64,000 bases of DNA from Paenibacillus nasutitermitis (lineage in GTDB: Bacteria > Bacillota > Bacilli > Paenibacillales > Paenibacillaceae). The translations under genes were made by a program, and so were the position numbers. Location: the NCBI RefSeq assembly GCF_014641075.1, contig NZ_BMHP01000003.1, positions 744,001 to 808,000 of the forward strand, written 5' to 3'. Below, piece after piece: positions 9,459-18,260 of this stretch (position 1 is its first letter; each line of letters begins with the position of its first letter). The notes under the pieces were generated by a model. That model was not told where the DNA came from. It made no database searches and saw only the letters and a program-made list of their open reading frames with translations.

Positions 9459-11078
9459 TTAATATTGCGGTTTGGCTTTGTTCGTCTGCAGCTCGTTTAC
9501 TTCGTCAATGATTTTCTGGCCGCCGGCCTTCAAATATTTGTCGATGGCCGCATCCCAATCCTGCTCTGTGATTTTATCGTTAATAATGGCTCCGTCGATC
9601 ACAGACTGCAAATAATCGTTATAGAGCTGGGCTCCCTGCTCCACTTCAAGCGGCGAGAAGATGGTCGGGTTGCGGTATTCCGGATACTGCATTTTGTTAT
9701 AAGCATCGAATTTCGCTTTCGCCTCCGCGAAATATTCGCCGACACCCGCGCCTTGGTACTTCGCTTCCTCGGATTCCCAGTTCAGCGCCTCGGACATCGG
9801 GGTAATCATCTGCAGCGGTTCGATTTGACCGTTCTTATAATCCGCTTCCTTGTCATCATCTGCCATCAGCAGCTTTTTGCCATCCTCGACTTTGTAGGTT
9901 TTGCCTTCAATGCCGTATCTTCTAAAATCGCTGCCGTCCGTAAACAGCCAGTTCAGGTAACGGAAATATCCGTCGGGATCCTTCATTTTAGCGGAAATAT
10001 AGATGCCGCGGTCCCATGCTCCGAAAGGACGCAAGCCGCCCATCGTTCCATCCGGGCCTTCCAGCGGAGGCAGAATGCCAACTTTGGCAGCCGGGTTCGT
10101 TTTCTTCATCGTCGAGATAATTTCCGGGCCGTACCCCCAGTTGATACCCAGAACAGCCGCTTTGCCGGAGGTGAATTTCTGTTTGGCATGATCCCAGTTC
10201 TTGGCGATCAGGAACTCACTGTCCAGCAATCCTTCTTTTTTCAGGTTTTTGAGCCAGAAATAATAGTTTTTGCCCCCGTCCGTCAAATACCAGGGAACGA
10301 TTTTTTGCGGATTATCCCGGTCTTCGCCATTTCCCGGCCCCCAGGCATAATGGGAGAATCCGAAGGAGGTGGACAGTCCGCCGAAGCCCCAGATCGTGTC
10401 CTGCGCCGTGATCGGTATCATTTTCGGATCGTTTTGTTTGATTTGGACCAGCGCCGCTTCCAGTTCCTTGACCGTCTTGGGTTCGGCAATGCCGAGCTTG
10501 TCGAAGATATCCTGCCGGTAGTACGTAAATATCGGCACAAGCGGGTTGGACACGTTTGGAATGAAGTAGATATCGCCTTTCTCGTCGGTCAGCGTATCCC
10601 AGACGGATTGCGGCACCGCCTCTTTCACCGCCGGATATTTATCCAGATATTCATTGATTTTCATAAAAGCGCCCTGGTCCTGCATTTCCTTGAACTTCTT
10701 GTCTGTAGGACCCCCCGCCCAGAATACGTCGGGAATGTCGCCGGAGGAAATGATCGTCATAATCTTCGTGTCATACTCCGTGACCGGAATGATCTGCGCA
10801 TCGATTTCCACATTGCCCTGCTTGAACAATTCCTTCTCGTACGGACCTGCCTTCGTATAGGTGGCCGCTCCCCAAACAGGCCGTACATAACTGAACTTGA
10901 CCGGCTTCGCCGCCGCTCCGCCATCATTTCCTTCTGCGGCAGACGGATTGCCTCCGCCTCCTTCTGCCGTTTTGCCCGGAGTGTTGTCTTTGTTGCCCGA
11001 ACAGGCGGCCAGCAGTGACGCCATCATGAGAAAGACGAGCAGGATGATTCCCCTTTTTTGTTTCGTGGTTCTGCGCAT
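9459..11078 (-). CDS. Sugar ABC transporter substrate-binding lipoprotein (LplA/YtcQ type)
   Basis: Extracellular solute-binding component of the adjacent importer. The ATG at 11078 follows AGAGGTG with good spacing and gives 539 residues. The N-terminus is a lipoprotein signal (KRGIILLVFLMMASLLAAC), with the lipobox cysteine at residue 26 and a Ser/Gly/Asn-rich linker after it. The mature part has features of family 1 (group-1, large) solute-binding proteins of Paenibacillus: EYDTKIMTIISSGDIPDVFWAG, YRQDIFDKLGIAEPKTV, and a C-terminal helical region ending YLKAGGQKIIDEVNELQTN. It lies 65 bp after the second permease gene in the same operon. The mannosidases downstream suggest mannosides as ligands; that substrate is inferred, not seen. 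Confidence 0.93.
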   Translation of the reverse strand: MRRTTKQKRGIILLVFLMMASLLAACSGNKDNTPGKTAEGGGGNPSAAEGNDGGAAAKPVKFSYVRPVWGAATYTKAGPYEKELFKQGNVEIDAQIIPVTEYDTKIMTIISSGDIPDVFWAGGPTDKKFKEMQDQGAFMKINEYLDKYPAVKEAVPQSVWDTLTDEKGDIYFIPNVSNPLVPIFTYYRQDIFDKLGIAEPKTVKELEAALVQIKQNDPKMIPITAQDTIWGFGGLSTSFGFSHYAWGPGNGEDRDNPQKIVPWYLTDGGKNYYFWLKNLKKEGLLDSEFLIAKNWDHAKQKFTSGKAAVLGINWGYGPEIISTMKKTNPAAKVGILPPLEGPDGTMGGLRPFGAWDRGIYISAKMKDPDGYFRYLNWLFTDGSDFRRYGIEGKTYKVEDGKKLLMADDDKEADYKNGQIEPLQMITPMSEALNWESEEAKYQGAGVGEYFAEAKAKFDAYNKMQYPEYRNPTIFSPLEVEQGAQLYNDYLQSVIDGAIINDKITEQDWDAAIDKYLKAGGQKIIDEVNELQTNKAKPQY

Positions 11079-11143
11079 TCTTCTTTCACCTCTTATACGG
11101 ATTTGTTTTCTATGAGCAATCCTTGACGGATCTCCCAACATGT

Positions 11144-12088
11144 TTAGCCTTTCACGGAGCCGAGCATAATGCCTTTTACGAAATATTTCTGCAGGAACGG
11201 ATAGACAATCACGATCGGCACGACGGCGAATATAATGCTCGCCGCTTTGATATTCTCCGGTGTCAGCATGATTTTGCTGGCATCCTGGCTGATGGTAGTG
11301 GATACGCCCCGCATATTGAGCGCATTCATATCGATAACGATGGAGCGGAGCAGCACCTGCAGCGGCCACTTCGTGTTGTCGGTAATGAAGAAGAGCCCGG
11401 TAAAAAAATCATTCCAGTGGCCGACCGCATAGAACAGGCCGATGGTTGCGATGGCCGGTTTGGACAGCGGTATGATCATCCGCCATAAAATGCCCATTTC
11501 GCTTGCGCCGTCGATCCGCATCGCCTCCTCCAGCTCCTCGGGAATGCTCCAGAAGAAATTGCGCATCAGAATCAGATTGAAGGGGACGACCAGGCCGGAT
11601 ACAACCAGCACCCAGATGCTGTTGAGCAGATGCAGATTTTTCAGCAAAATATAAGACGGAATCAGTCCGGGACCAAACAGCATCGGGATAATACAGAACC
11701 ACAGCAGCATCCGGCTGCCCGGCATTTTCGTCTTGGACAGGGCGTAAGCCCCGGTAATCGTAACCAGCAGATTGAAGAGGGTGCCTACTCCCGTAGCGAA
11801 GACCGTGACGGCAAATGATTTGAGCAGCACAGAGGTTGAAAAGATATATTTGTAGGCGTCCAGCGTTACGCTGTACGGGACAAGCATCAGGGGATGCTCA
11901 TAGATGGCATGCGCTTCGCTCAGCGACATCGCCAGTACATTCAGAATCGGGAGCAGCGTAATCAGCGCGAGTATGATCAGAACCAGTGAAATGATGGCCT
12001 GCACCCAGAGGGGATTGCGGTCCAATGCTTTGGGCTTGTTGATCAGCCTCAGGTCGCTTGCTTCAACCTGTTCCTGTGTGGTTACCAT
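11144..12088 (-). CDS. Sugar ABC transporter permease, LplC type
   Basis: Inner-membrane permease of a carbohydrate importer (MalG-like side), 314 residues. It has about six hydrophobic helices, beginning near residue 30 (IISLVLIILALITLLPILNVLAM). The ATPase-contacting EAA loop reads EELEEAMRIDGASEMGILWRMIIPLSKPA. It ends with KYFVKGIMLGSVKG, the typical C-terminus of Paenibacillus LplC proteins. Its start overlaps the end of the upstream permease gene by 7 bp, which points to translational coupling. No ATPase gene is in this cluster. Such importers usually share a general MsmX-type ATPase encoded elsewhere. Confidence 0.93.
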   Translation of the reverse strand: MVTTQEQVEASDLRLINKPKALDRNPLWVQAIISLVLIILALITLLPILNVLAMSLSEAHAIYEHPLMLVPYSVTLDAYKYIFSTSVLLKSFAVTVFATGVGTLFNLLVTITGAYALSKTKMPGSRMLLWFCIIPMLFGPGLIPSYILLKNLHLLNSIWVLVVSGLVVPFNLILMRNFFWSIPEELEEAMRIDGASEMGILWRMIIPLSKPAIATIGLFYAVGHWNDFFTGLFFITDNTKWPLQVLLRSIVIDMNALNMRGVSTTISQDASKIMLTPENIKAASIIFAVVPIVIVYPFLQKYFVKGIMLGSVKG

Positions 12089-12972
12089 AATGATTTCTCT
12101 CCTGTCCGGCGGATAATATGATTGGCCGATACGATCAGGACCGCGGCGATCACGCCTTTAAACAACCCTACCGCAGTAGCCAGGCCATAATTCGCTTCCA
12201 GCAATCCGACCCGGTACACGTAGGTATCGATAATATCGCCCACGCTGTAAACAACGGGATTGGAGAGGATGAGAATCTGCTCGAAGCCGGCATCAAGGAT
12301 ACTGGCAAGCTGCAGAATGAGCAGCATAGCGATCATCGGCCGGATTCCGGGCAGCGTGATATGCCAGATTTGCTTTAGCTTTCCTCCTCCATCTACCTTG
12401 ACTGCTTCATACAAATGCGGATCGATGCCCGTTAAAGCCGCCAAATAAATGATTGCCGCCCAGCCGAATTCCTTCAGAATGCCCGTCACAACAACCAAAG
12501 AACGGAAAACTTCGGGATTTGCAGCCAGATTAAGCGGTTCAAACCCCAGATTGCCGAGAACCAGATTAACGATTCCGGAAGGGCCGATGACATTGAACAC
12601 GATACCCCCGAACACAACCCAGGACAGGAAATGCGGGAAATAAGTAATGGTCTGGATCGTCCGCTTGAACCACATGAGACGGATCTCGTTGAGCATCAGA
12701 GCGAACAGAATCGGCACCGGAAACCCGAACAAGAGACGATAGAAGCTGATGAGTACCGTATTACGGATCAGCTCCGGAAACTTGACCGACGAGAACATGG
12801 TGTCGAAATTTTTCCAGCCTACCCACGGACTATCCCAGACGCCCTTGAACGGCTGGAAGTTTTTGAATGCGATGACAATGCCGTAGAAAGGAATGTAATT
12901 GAATACCAGAAAATAAAGAAGAGTGGGCGCGAGCAATAAATAAAAGTACCGCCAATGCCAAATTTTCCGCAA
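12082..12972 (-). CDS. Sugar ABC transporter permease, LplB type
   Basis: First gene of the importer operon, 296 residues, MalF-like side. The N-terminus (YFYLLLAPTLLYFLVFNYIPFYGIVIAFKNFQPFKG, split here by the usual first helix and periplasmic-type loop) is characteristic of LplB/YtcP-type permeases. The EAA loop is LYEAVKVDGGGKLKQIWHITLPGIRPM. Translation starts at a TTG at 12972, with GGGGG 9 bases upstream; no in-frame ATG fits better. A strong promoter (TTGACA, 17 bp, TATTAT) lies 50-78 bp upstream. The regulator gene is divergent. Confidence 0.92.
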   Translation of the reverse strand: MRKIWHWRYFYLLLAPTLLYFLVFNYIPFYGIVIAFKNFQPFKGVWDSPWVGWKNFDTMFSSVKFPELIRNTVLISFYRLLFGFPVPILFALMLNEIRLMWFKRTIQTITYFPHFLSWVVFGGIVFNVIGPSGIVNLVLGNLGFEPLNLAANPEVFRSLVVVTGILKEFGWAAIIYLAALTGIDPHLYEAVKVDGGGKLKQIWHITLPGIRPMIAMLLILQLASILDAGFEQILILSNPVVYSVGDIIDTYVYRVGLLEANYGLATAVGLFKGVIAAVLIVSANHIIRRTGEKSLW

Positions 12973-13021
12973 AATGTGGTTCCCCCAATTTCAAAATGTA
13001 TACGCTTCCTTGAATAAGGTT

Positions 13022-13050
13022 ATAATAAATGAGCATTTGTTATATGTCAA
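13022..13050 (-). promoter_or_regulatory. Promoter of the mannoside ABC operon
   Basis: On the minus strand a perfect TTGACA (13050-13045), a 17-bp spacer and TATTAT (13027-13022) precede the LplB-type permease. This is the best sigma-A promoter match in the divergent region. Confidence 0.75.
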
Positions 13051-13066
13051 CAAGTATTTATTATAT

Positions 13067-13085
13067 TTGTATTAAATAGTTGTAT
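13067..13085. promoter_or_regulatory. Candidate operator: paired TTGTAT boxes
   Basis: Two copies of TTGTAT, 13 bp apart, lie just upstream of the operon promoter in the A+T-rich divergent region. They are candidate half-sites for the neighbouring GntR/LacI regulator; assignment is by position only. Confidence 0.3.
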
Positions 13086-13151
13086 AAAATCATGACTTAT
13101 TCAAACAATATTCCTTTCGCCATTATTCCTATTGATTTGACATATTATCAG

Positions 13152-13181
13152 TTGATAGGCACTTGTTCATAATGTTATAAT
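13152..13181 (+). promoter_or_regulatory. Promoter of the GntR/LacI regulator
   Basis: TTGATA (13152-13157), an 18-bp spacer and a perfect TATAAT (13176-13181) lie 35 bp upstream of the regulator start codon. Confidence 0.6.
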
Positions 13182-13216
13182 ACAATTATAACTTTTTATT
13201 CATGAAAGGAATTCTT

Positions 13217-14326
13217 ATGTCGCAGACATCAGGCAACCCCCCTTTATACCTCCAAATCAGAGGGATGCTGAAAGACAAAATTGAACAAGGACTGCTTCAG
13301 CCCGGCGATCAAATCCCGACGGAGGCTGAGCTCGTCCAGCAGTATGGCGTCAGCCGCATTACCATCAAAGGCGCATTGAAGCTGCTCGTTGAAGAAGGGC
13401 TTGTCTACCGGATCGCCGGCAAAGGCACCTTCGTATCCGACCCTCAGGGTTCTGACGCTCTGTTTGTACAAGAGAATGACTCCGCCGCTCCTATGATAAA
13501 AATTGGCTTTCAAAGCCCCTTGACCAATGACGAATTTTCCCTTCATCTCCTTCAAGGCGTGGAAGAAGCCTGCAAGGAGCAGAATATCGCCCTGATCATC
13601 CGCACGGCTACGACGCAGGTTGAAGAGAAAGAAGGGATCCGTTTTCTGCGCGCTGCAGGCGTTGACGGCCTTCTGATTTTCCCGGTCGATGGCGAGGCTT
13701 ACAGTGAAGCGATACTGAATTTGAAGACGGACAAAATCCCGTTTGTGCTGATCGACCGCTATTTGCCGGGGATTCATACCAATGCCGTCTATTCCGATAA
13801 TTATCAGGGTGGATATTTGGGAACGGAGTATCTGATTAATAAAGGCCATAAGCAGATCGGGATATTGTCGGGAAGCAAATCCAAGACATCCAGCTCCGAG
13901 GACCGCTTCTCCGGTTATCTGGACATGGCAAAAAAAGCAGGTCTCAGAATCGAGCCTGCCCACTGGCTAACAAGAACCGATGAATTCACTTATATGGATG
14001 CAGCAACCACTCATAATATGATCAAGGACTGGCTGGAAGCTCAGACGGACATCACAGCCGTCTTCGCTTTCTCCAATATACTGGCGGTTCATACCGCGGA
14101 AGCGGCCCAGGACATCGGCAAAAAAATACCGGAGGATTTGGCTATTCTCTCCTTTGACGCTCCTTATATCCGGGATTATCAGGGTCATGTGTTCAGCCGC
14201 ATTCAACAGCAGGAAGGCAAATTGGGCGAAGAAGCCATCAATCTGCTGCTGGAGGCGATTAAAGACCCATCCCTGCTCCGGAAAATCATCATTCCCGTAA
14301 CTCTTATCGAAGGAAGAACGACATAG
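13217..14326 (+). CDS. GntR-type DNA-binding / LacI-type sensor transcriptional regulator
   Basis: Likely regulator of the divergent mannoside importer operon, 369 residues. Residues about 8-75 form a winged helix of the GntR class (PLYLQIRGMLKDKIEQG, IPTEAELVQQYGVSRITIKGAL, GLVYRIAGKGTFV). From about residue 95 there is a periplasmic-binding-protein-like sugar sensor (LLQGVEEACKEQNIALII, GVDGLLIFPVDGE, PFVLIDRYLPGI, SFDAPYIRDY). This is the AraR-type arrangement. I choose the ATG at 13217 because AAAGGA lies 6 bases before it; an ATG five codons earlier has no such site. Divergent orientation and A+T-rich control DNA support local repression released by a sugar ligand. Confidence 0.9.
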   Translation: MSQTSGNPPLYLQIRGMLKDKIEQGLLQPGDQIPTEAELVQQYGVSRITIKGALKLLVEEGLVYRIAGKGTFVSDPQGSDALFVQENDSAAPMIKIGFQSPLTNDEFSLHLLQGVEEACKEQNIALIIRTATTQVEEKEGIRFLRAAGVDGLLIFPVDGEAYSEAILNLKTDKIPFVLIDRYLPGIHTNAVYSDNYQGGYLGTEYLINKGHKQIGILSGSKSKTSSSEDRFSGYLDMAKKAGLRIEPAHWLTRTDEFTYMDAATTHNMIKDWLEAQTDITAVFAFSNILAVHTAEAAQDIGKKIPEDLAILSFDAPYIRDYQGHVFSRIQQQEGKLGEEAINLLLEAIKDPSLLRKIIIPVTLIEGRTT

Positions 14327-14373
14327 CGGTCACGAATCACAGAATCCGGGATTGGCGAAAAAAACGGAAGATC

Positions 14374-14402
14374 AGCCGAGCCGCTCCAGCAGCGGCTCGG
14401 CT
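14374..14402. terminator. Strong hairpin between convergent genes
   Basis: AGCCGAGCCGCT and AGCGGCTCGGCT form a perfect 12-bp stem with a 5-base loop between the convergent regulator and metallophosphoesterase genes. No long T run follows on the plus strand; a T7 run lies about 10 bases past the stem on the minus strand. It is probably a bidirectional terminator. Confidence 0.65.
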
Positions 14403-14445
14403 GTTCCCTCCTATCCCTGACATGGGCAGCCTTAGTCCGGAGGTG

Positions 14446-15168
14446 TCAGGAGACGCTGCCGCTGCGCAGAATTCTGGCCATCATTTCCGAATTCGGGTAC
14501 TGCCCGGACTCGTATTGACGGATTACCTCTTCAATATCGAACCCGACGCGCTCAATCGATGTACTGATTCTCCCCTGTTCCACCTCAACAATGCCATACG
14601 AAGCTTTGGCCATGCCGTCAAAAGGCAGACCCACGCTGCCGATATTCATAAGAATCCGACCGTTGAGATACCGGATAAATGGCTTGTGGATATGCGCATA
14701 AATGTATACATCGGCATCGGCTGCCGGCATAAGCTTCGCCTGGAGCACGTCATCATCCGCGCTTGGAAGCACCACCTCGAATAAGCTCTCGGGCGTGGCA
14801 TGGAACGCTTTGACCCTTATGCCCTCCCATTCCAGATCCAGCCTGGCCTGCAGCCCCTCCAGGTATGCGATGTCCTGCCGATCCAGCTTAGACACGGTCC
14901 AGTCGCGCTCTAGATTCATCATCCCGATCACCTTGTCCGGCACTTCACCGGGAAGAACGCCGCGTACCACCCACTCGTCCGCATTGCCTTTGATCACGCG
15001 GGTATTCAGTGACTGCACCATAGCAAGGGACCCTTTGGGGTCGGGCCCGCGGTAGCATAGATCGCCCAGCACATAAATCTGATCGATCCTCTGCCTGCCT
15101 ATATCCTCCAGAACAGCCCCAAGGGCCGTGGAATTGCCGTGAATATCCGAAATAAATGCCGCCCGCAT
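14446..15168 (-). CDS. Metallophosphoesterase (YfcE/calcineurin-like family)
   Basis: Cytoplasmic dimetal phosphoesterase of 240 residues. The motifs of the fold appear in order: D-x-H in FISDIHGN (residues 6-13), GD in YVLGDLCYRGPDP, GNAD in VIKGNADEWV, and the C-terminal H-x-H in YIYAHIHKPF. The ATG at 15168 is 7 bases after AAGGGGTG; a TTG one codon earlier is less likely. Proteins of this size act on phosphodiesters or phosphoprotein substrates, and the substrate here cannot be told. It lies downstream of desR on the same strand but after a terminator, so it is probably transcribed separately. Confidence 0.88.
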   Translation of the reverse strand: MRAAFISDIHGNSTALGAVLEDIGRQRIDQIYVLGDLCYRGPDPKGSLAMVQSLNTRVIKGNADEWVVRGVLPGEVPDKVIGMMNLERDWTVSKLDRQDIAYLEGLQARLDLEWEGIRVKAFHATPESLFEVVLPSADDDVLQAKLMPAADADVYIYAHIHKPFIRYLNGRILMNIGSVGLPFDGMAKASYGIVEVEQGRISTSIERVGFDIEEVIRQYESGQYPNSEMMARILRSGSVS

Positions 15169-15284
15169 CAAGCTTCACCCCTTCTGATCTGCATCGTGAA
15201 CCGTTATTCCCATTTACGTTTCCACCAGTATAAAACAAAAAAACAGCAGGAGCCACCAATCCGGGCCCCCGCTGCCAGTAACGC

Positions 15285-15318
15285 AAAAAAACCCAACATC
15301 CGATTGGGATCCGGGTTT
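15285..15318 (-). terminator. Intrinsic terminator of the des operon
   Basis: Overlapping the desR stop codon, minus-strand AAACCC-GGATCC pairs imperfectly with GGAT-GTT-GGGTTT and runs straight into seven T. Confidence 0.8.
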
Positions 15319-15916
15319 ATTTAAACCATCCTTTTTCCTTAAAGCGAGTGATCGCTTCGATCCGGTTCGTGACCTGCAGCTTCTCCAGAATGACTGAAAT
15401 ATAATTTCGGACCGTTCCGGTTGTAATCTCCATCTGATGGGCAATATCCTTCGTGTTCATGCCGTCGGCAATGAGAGCCAGCACTTCCTTCTCCCGCAGG
15501 GTTAAAGGATTCTCCTCCGTGTAGCCTTCATCCACCAGCTCAGAGGCGTAAATCCGTCTGCCCGACATGATGCTGCGGATCGAATCCGCCAATTCCTCGC
15601 TCGGGCTGTCCTTTAATAAATAGCCGTGCACGTCCGCTTTGCGGGCCCGCTCAAAATATCCGGTACGCGCAAAGGTGGTCAGAATCATGACTTTGCAGCC
15701 CAGGCCCTTTAATTCCTCAGCCGCATCGAGACCGGTTTTGAGCGGCATTTCGATGTCCATGATGCAGAGATCCGGTTCGTACAGCTTGACCAGCTTTACA
15801 GCTTCCTCGCCATTGCTCGCTCTGCCCACAACCTGCATATCTTCTTCCAGATCCAGAAGCGAAGCCAATGCCCCGAGCAGCAGCCGCTGGTCCTCGGCAA
15901 TCACAATTCGAATCAT
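15317..15916 (-). CDS. desR: DesR response regulator of membrane fluidity
   Basis: NarL/FixJ-class response regulator of 199 residues, the same length as Bacillus subtilis DesR. The receiver domain (about 1-120) has acidic residues at AED (8-9), the phosphoacceptor Asp54 in LCIMDIEMP, the switch Thr in MILTTFAR and Lys in LLKDSP. The LuxR-type helix-turn-helix (about 135-195) reads LTLREKEVLALIADGMNTKDIAHQ, continuing TTGTVRNYISVILEKL. Its start overlaps the desK stop codon by 4 bp (ATGA), so the two are translationally coupled. In Bacillus, phosphorylated DesR activates transcription of the des desaturase on cooling. The desaturase is the first gene of this same operon, and paired sites abut its promoter. 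Confidence 0.95.
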   Translation of the reverse strand: MIRIVIAEDQRLLLGALASLLDLEEDMQVVGRASNGEEAVKLVKLYEPDLCIMDIEMPLKTGLDAAEELKGLGCKVMILTTFARTGYFERARKADVHGYLLKDSPSEELADSIRSIMSGRRIYASELVDEGYTEENPLTLREKEVLALIADGMNTKDIAHQMEITTGTVRNYISVILEKLQVTNRIEAITRFKEKGWFK

Positions 15917-17049
15917 ACTTCCGTCTCCTTTACCTGTTGTTTCAACACGTTCGGAACGTTGATAATAACGGTCGTTCCCATGCCGGATTGGATATCAAGA
16001 CTTCCGTTAACGAAATCCAGCCGCTCTTTCATTCCTCGGAGCCCGTTGCCTCTCATTCGTACGTTTGTGTCTGCGATGCCGATTCCATTATCATGCACCG
16101 TGATCCTTAAGCCGGCCGGCGAAGGATCAATCTTGACCGAGCAGGCTGATGCGCTGCTGTGTCTCACAATATTGGTGACCGCTTCCTTCAGGCACATGCT
16201 GACCACATTCTCGTTCAGCAAGGAGGTGTCTGGAAGCCGGGAATCCCCCTCCAGCGTAAAATCGATATCGGCAGCCTCGAGAATCTGCCGGATCCGGAAT
16301 ATCTCGTCCTCCACGCGTGTGCCGCGCATCTGCGTTACCATCTTGCGGACTTCCTTCAATGCGCTCCTCGCCGTAACCCGGACATCATTCATTTCATTCT
16401 GGGCCTGATTCGGGTTTTTGCTGATTAATTTAACGGCCAGGTCGCTTTTCAAGCCAATCAGAGAGAGCTTCTGCCCGAGTGTATCATGCAGATCCCGCGC
16501 AATCCGCTGCCGTTCCTCCAGCTTCACCAGATCGGAAATCCGTTTGTTTGCGTCCTCCAGCTGCTCATGCAGCTTATCGCTTTTGTTCCGGTTGTAGGTG
16601 GTTACCGGGAGCAGGATCACGGCAATGAGACTGATCAGCACGAATGGCAGCTGGGTGATGATAACGGCATTCTTGGTGACAAAGCCCAGATTGATCGTAA
16701 TAATCGAGGTGACAAGATGGATCGAATACAAGGTAATAAATCCGGCGCGATTTTTGATATTTCCGATAAAAAACGCTAAAAATATAGCGAAATAGACGTA
16801 GCCGAATACCAGACTCATGGCAATCGAGATCAATATTTGGATGCTGATCCAGACATATACCGGCCATCCTTTGGAAATAAAGGACAGCACATAGCAGATG
16901 AAGAAGGCGACAATCATGCAGCCTCCGATTACAATATCATAGGTGGAAGAAGAACGGTAAATAAAGTAGAACGGGAGGATATACAGGACACCCCATACAT
17001 AAGGAATGATTCCGGTGTTTTTATGAAAGATCTGGTACCATTTCTGCAT
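15913..17049 (-). CDS. desK: DesK thermosensor histidine kinase
   Basis: Membrane histidine kinase/phosphatase of 378 residues. The N-terminal 150 residues contain about five hydrophobic segments starting IIPYVWGVLYILPFYFIYRS, with a Lys at the end of the second helix (SFISKGW), as in the Bacillus protein. A short coiled coil (HEQLEDANKRISDLVKLEERQ) connects to the HisKA_3 phosphoacceptor His188 in RQRIARDLHDTLGQKL, the exact Bacillus position. The ATPase domain has LKEAVTNIVRHS (N box), DNGIGI and GNGLRGMKERL. It should sense membrane thickness or fluidity and act on DesR. It lies 42 bp after des and overlaps desR by 4 bp. Confidence 0.96.
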   Translation of the reverse strand: MQKWYQIFHKNTGIIPYVWGVLYILPFYFIYRSSSTYDIVIGGCMIVAFFICYVLSFISKGWPVYVWISIQILISIAMSLVFGYVYFAIFLAFFIGNIKNRAGFITLYSIHLVTSIITINLGFVTKNAVIITQLPFVLISLIAVILLPVTTYNRNKSDKLHEQLEDANKRISDLVKLEERQRIARDLHDTLGQKLSLIGLKSDLAVKLISKNPNQAQNEMNDVRVTARSALKEVRKMVTQMRGTRVEDEIFRIRQILEAADIDFTLEGDSRLPDTSLLNENVVSMCLKEAVTNIVRHSSASACSVKIDPSPAGLRITVHDNGIGIADTNVRMRGNGLRGMKERLDFVNGSLDIQSGMGTTVIINVPNVLKQQVKETEV

Positions 17050-17090
17050 GGAATCCTCCTTACATTTATTTACCGCTATTCACCTTATTA

Positions 17091-18167
17091 TTATATTTGA
17101 TTTTCGACATTCACGGCAGGGGTGATTTGGCTGGCTACTTTTATTTTTTCCTTTGGCGCAGCGGTGCGATTCATCAGCGTTCCCACCTTTTTAAAGCCGA
17201 CAAAGGTTTTGTTCTGCTCGTCCCAAAGCCGGAAACGTAGCGATTTCAAGCTGGTGCTCAGCGTAATCGTCGTTGCCTTCTGAAGGGGCAGCGAAGCATT
17301 ATGAGCCTTCTCCAGATTGTAGTTGGGTACCCGCGGGCTCAGATGATGGACATGATGAAACCCGATGTTGCCGGTAATCCATTGAAGCACCTTCGGAAGC
17401 TTGTAATAAGAGCTGCCGTCAACTGCGGCTTTCACGTAGCTCCATTCCTCATCATTCTCAAAGTAAGAGTCCTCGAACTGATGCTGTACGTAAAACAGCC
17501 AAATGCCCATAGAGCCGGAGATGAAGAAAACAAGGCCCTGGATAAGCAGAAAATCCTGCCAGCCGATGGCCAGTACCAGCAAGCTGTACAAACCGACAAT
17601 AGAAATATTGGTTATATACGTGTTCATACGCTCTTTGCGCTTGGCGCCTTTGCGGTTAAAGCGGTATTGAATCAGGAAGACAAATACCGGGCCTACGCCG
17701 AACATGACGATCGGATTGCGGTAAATACGGTAAGCCAGACGTTGCAGCATAGAGGATGCTTTATATTCTTCCACCGTTAGAATCCACATATCCCCGATGC
17801 CCCGCTTGTCGAGATTGCTGCTTGAGGCATGATGGATGGAATGACTCAGCTTCCACTGCTGATAAGGAACAAGGGTCAGAACGCCGGTGATCGTGCCGAT
17901 AATGTCGTTGGCCCGCTTGCTTTTAAAGAAAGACCCGTGGCAGCAGTCATGAAACAAAATAAAGGTGCGGATGACAAAACCCGAAGCGATAATGGCAAGC
18001 GGCACAGTCAGCCAATATGATATGGATATGCTGAGGTAGGCGGCATACCATAACAGGATAAGTGGGACAAGCGTGTTTATGAGCTGTTTTATGCTCGATT
18101 TATGATCATTTTTTTCGAAGGGGGTCACATTTTCTTTTAGTTTGGCGATGTTCTGGGCATTATTCAT
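17091..18167 (-). CDS. des: Membrane acyl-lipid desaturase (Des, delta-5 type)
   Basis: Integral-membrane di-iron fatty-acid desaturase of 358 residues that introduces a cis double bond into membrane lipid acyl chains. All three histidine boxes are present: HDCCHGS (with FILF before it), HSIHHASS and FHHVHHLSP. Hydrophobic segments lie around residues 35-75 and 165-215. I use the ATG at 18167, ten bases after AGGAGG; the open frame extends 18 codons further upstream but those codons cover the ribosome binding site. The length then matches Bacillus Des (about 352). It is the first gene of des-desK-desR. The promoter has a perfect TATAAT and a poor -35 hexamer, with paired repeats directly upstream, as expected for a DesR-activated promoter. 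Confidence 0.95.
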   Translation of the reverse strand: MNNAQNIAKLKENVTPFEKNDHKSSIKQLINTLVPLILLWYAAYLSISISYWLTVPLAIIASGFVIRTFILFHDCCHGSFFKSKRANDIIGTITGVLTLVPYQQWKLSHSIHHASSSNLDKRGIGDMWILTVEEYKASSMLQRLAYRIYRNPIVMFGVGPVFVFLIQYRFNRKGAKRKERMNTYITNISIVGLYSLLVLAIGWQDFLLIQGLVFFISGSMGIWLFYVQHQFEDSYFENDEEWSYVKAAVDGSSYYKLPKVLQWITGNIGFHHVHHLSPRVPNYNLEKAHNASLPLQKATTITLSTSLKSLRFRLWDEQNKTFVGFKKVGTLMNRTAAPKEKIKVASQITPAVNVENQI

Positions 18168-18231
18168 CTCATGCAGGCCTCCTGTGTGTGGTGCTTCAGC
18201 CCTGTTAGCCAGCTGCAGCATTCTACTTTCT

Positions 18232-18260
18232 ATTATAGAGAGGACTGCTCATTCGCCCCA
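18232..18260 (-). promoter_or_regulatory. des: des operon promoter
   Basis: On the minus strand TATAAT (18237-18232) is preceded by a 17-bp spacer and TGGGGC, a very poor -35 hexamer. This is consistent with a promoter that needs an activator bound just upstream. Confidence 0.7.

Noticed and set aside
9465..11018. Long plus-strand open frame opposite the lipoprotein gene
   Set aside because: It mirrors the real gene codon by codon, has no ribosome binding site or family motif, and the minus-strand frame carries a lipoprotein signal and clear family sequence.
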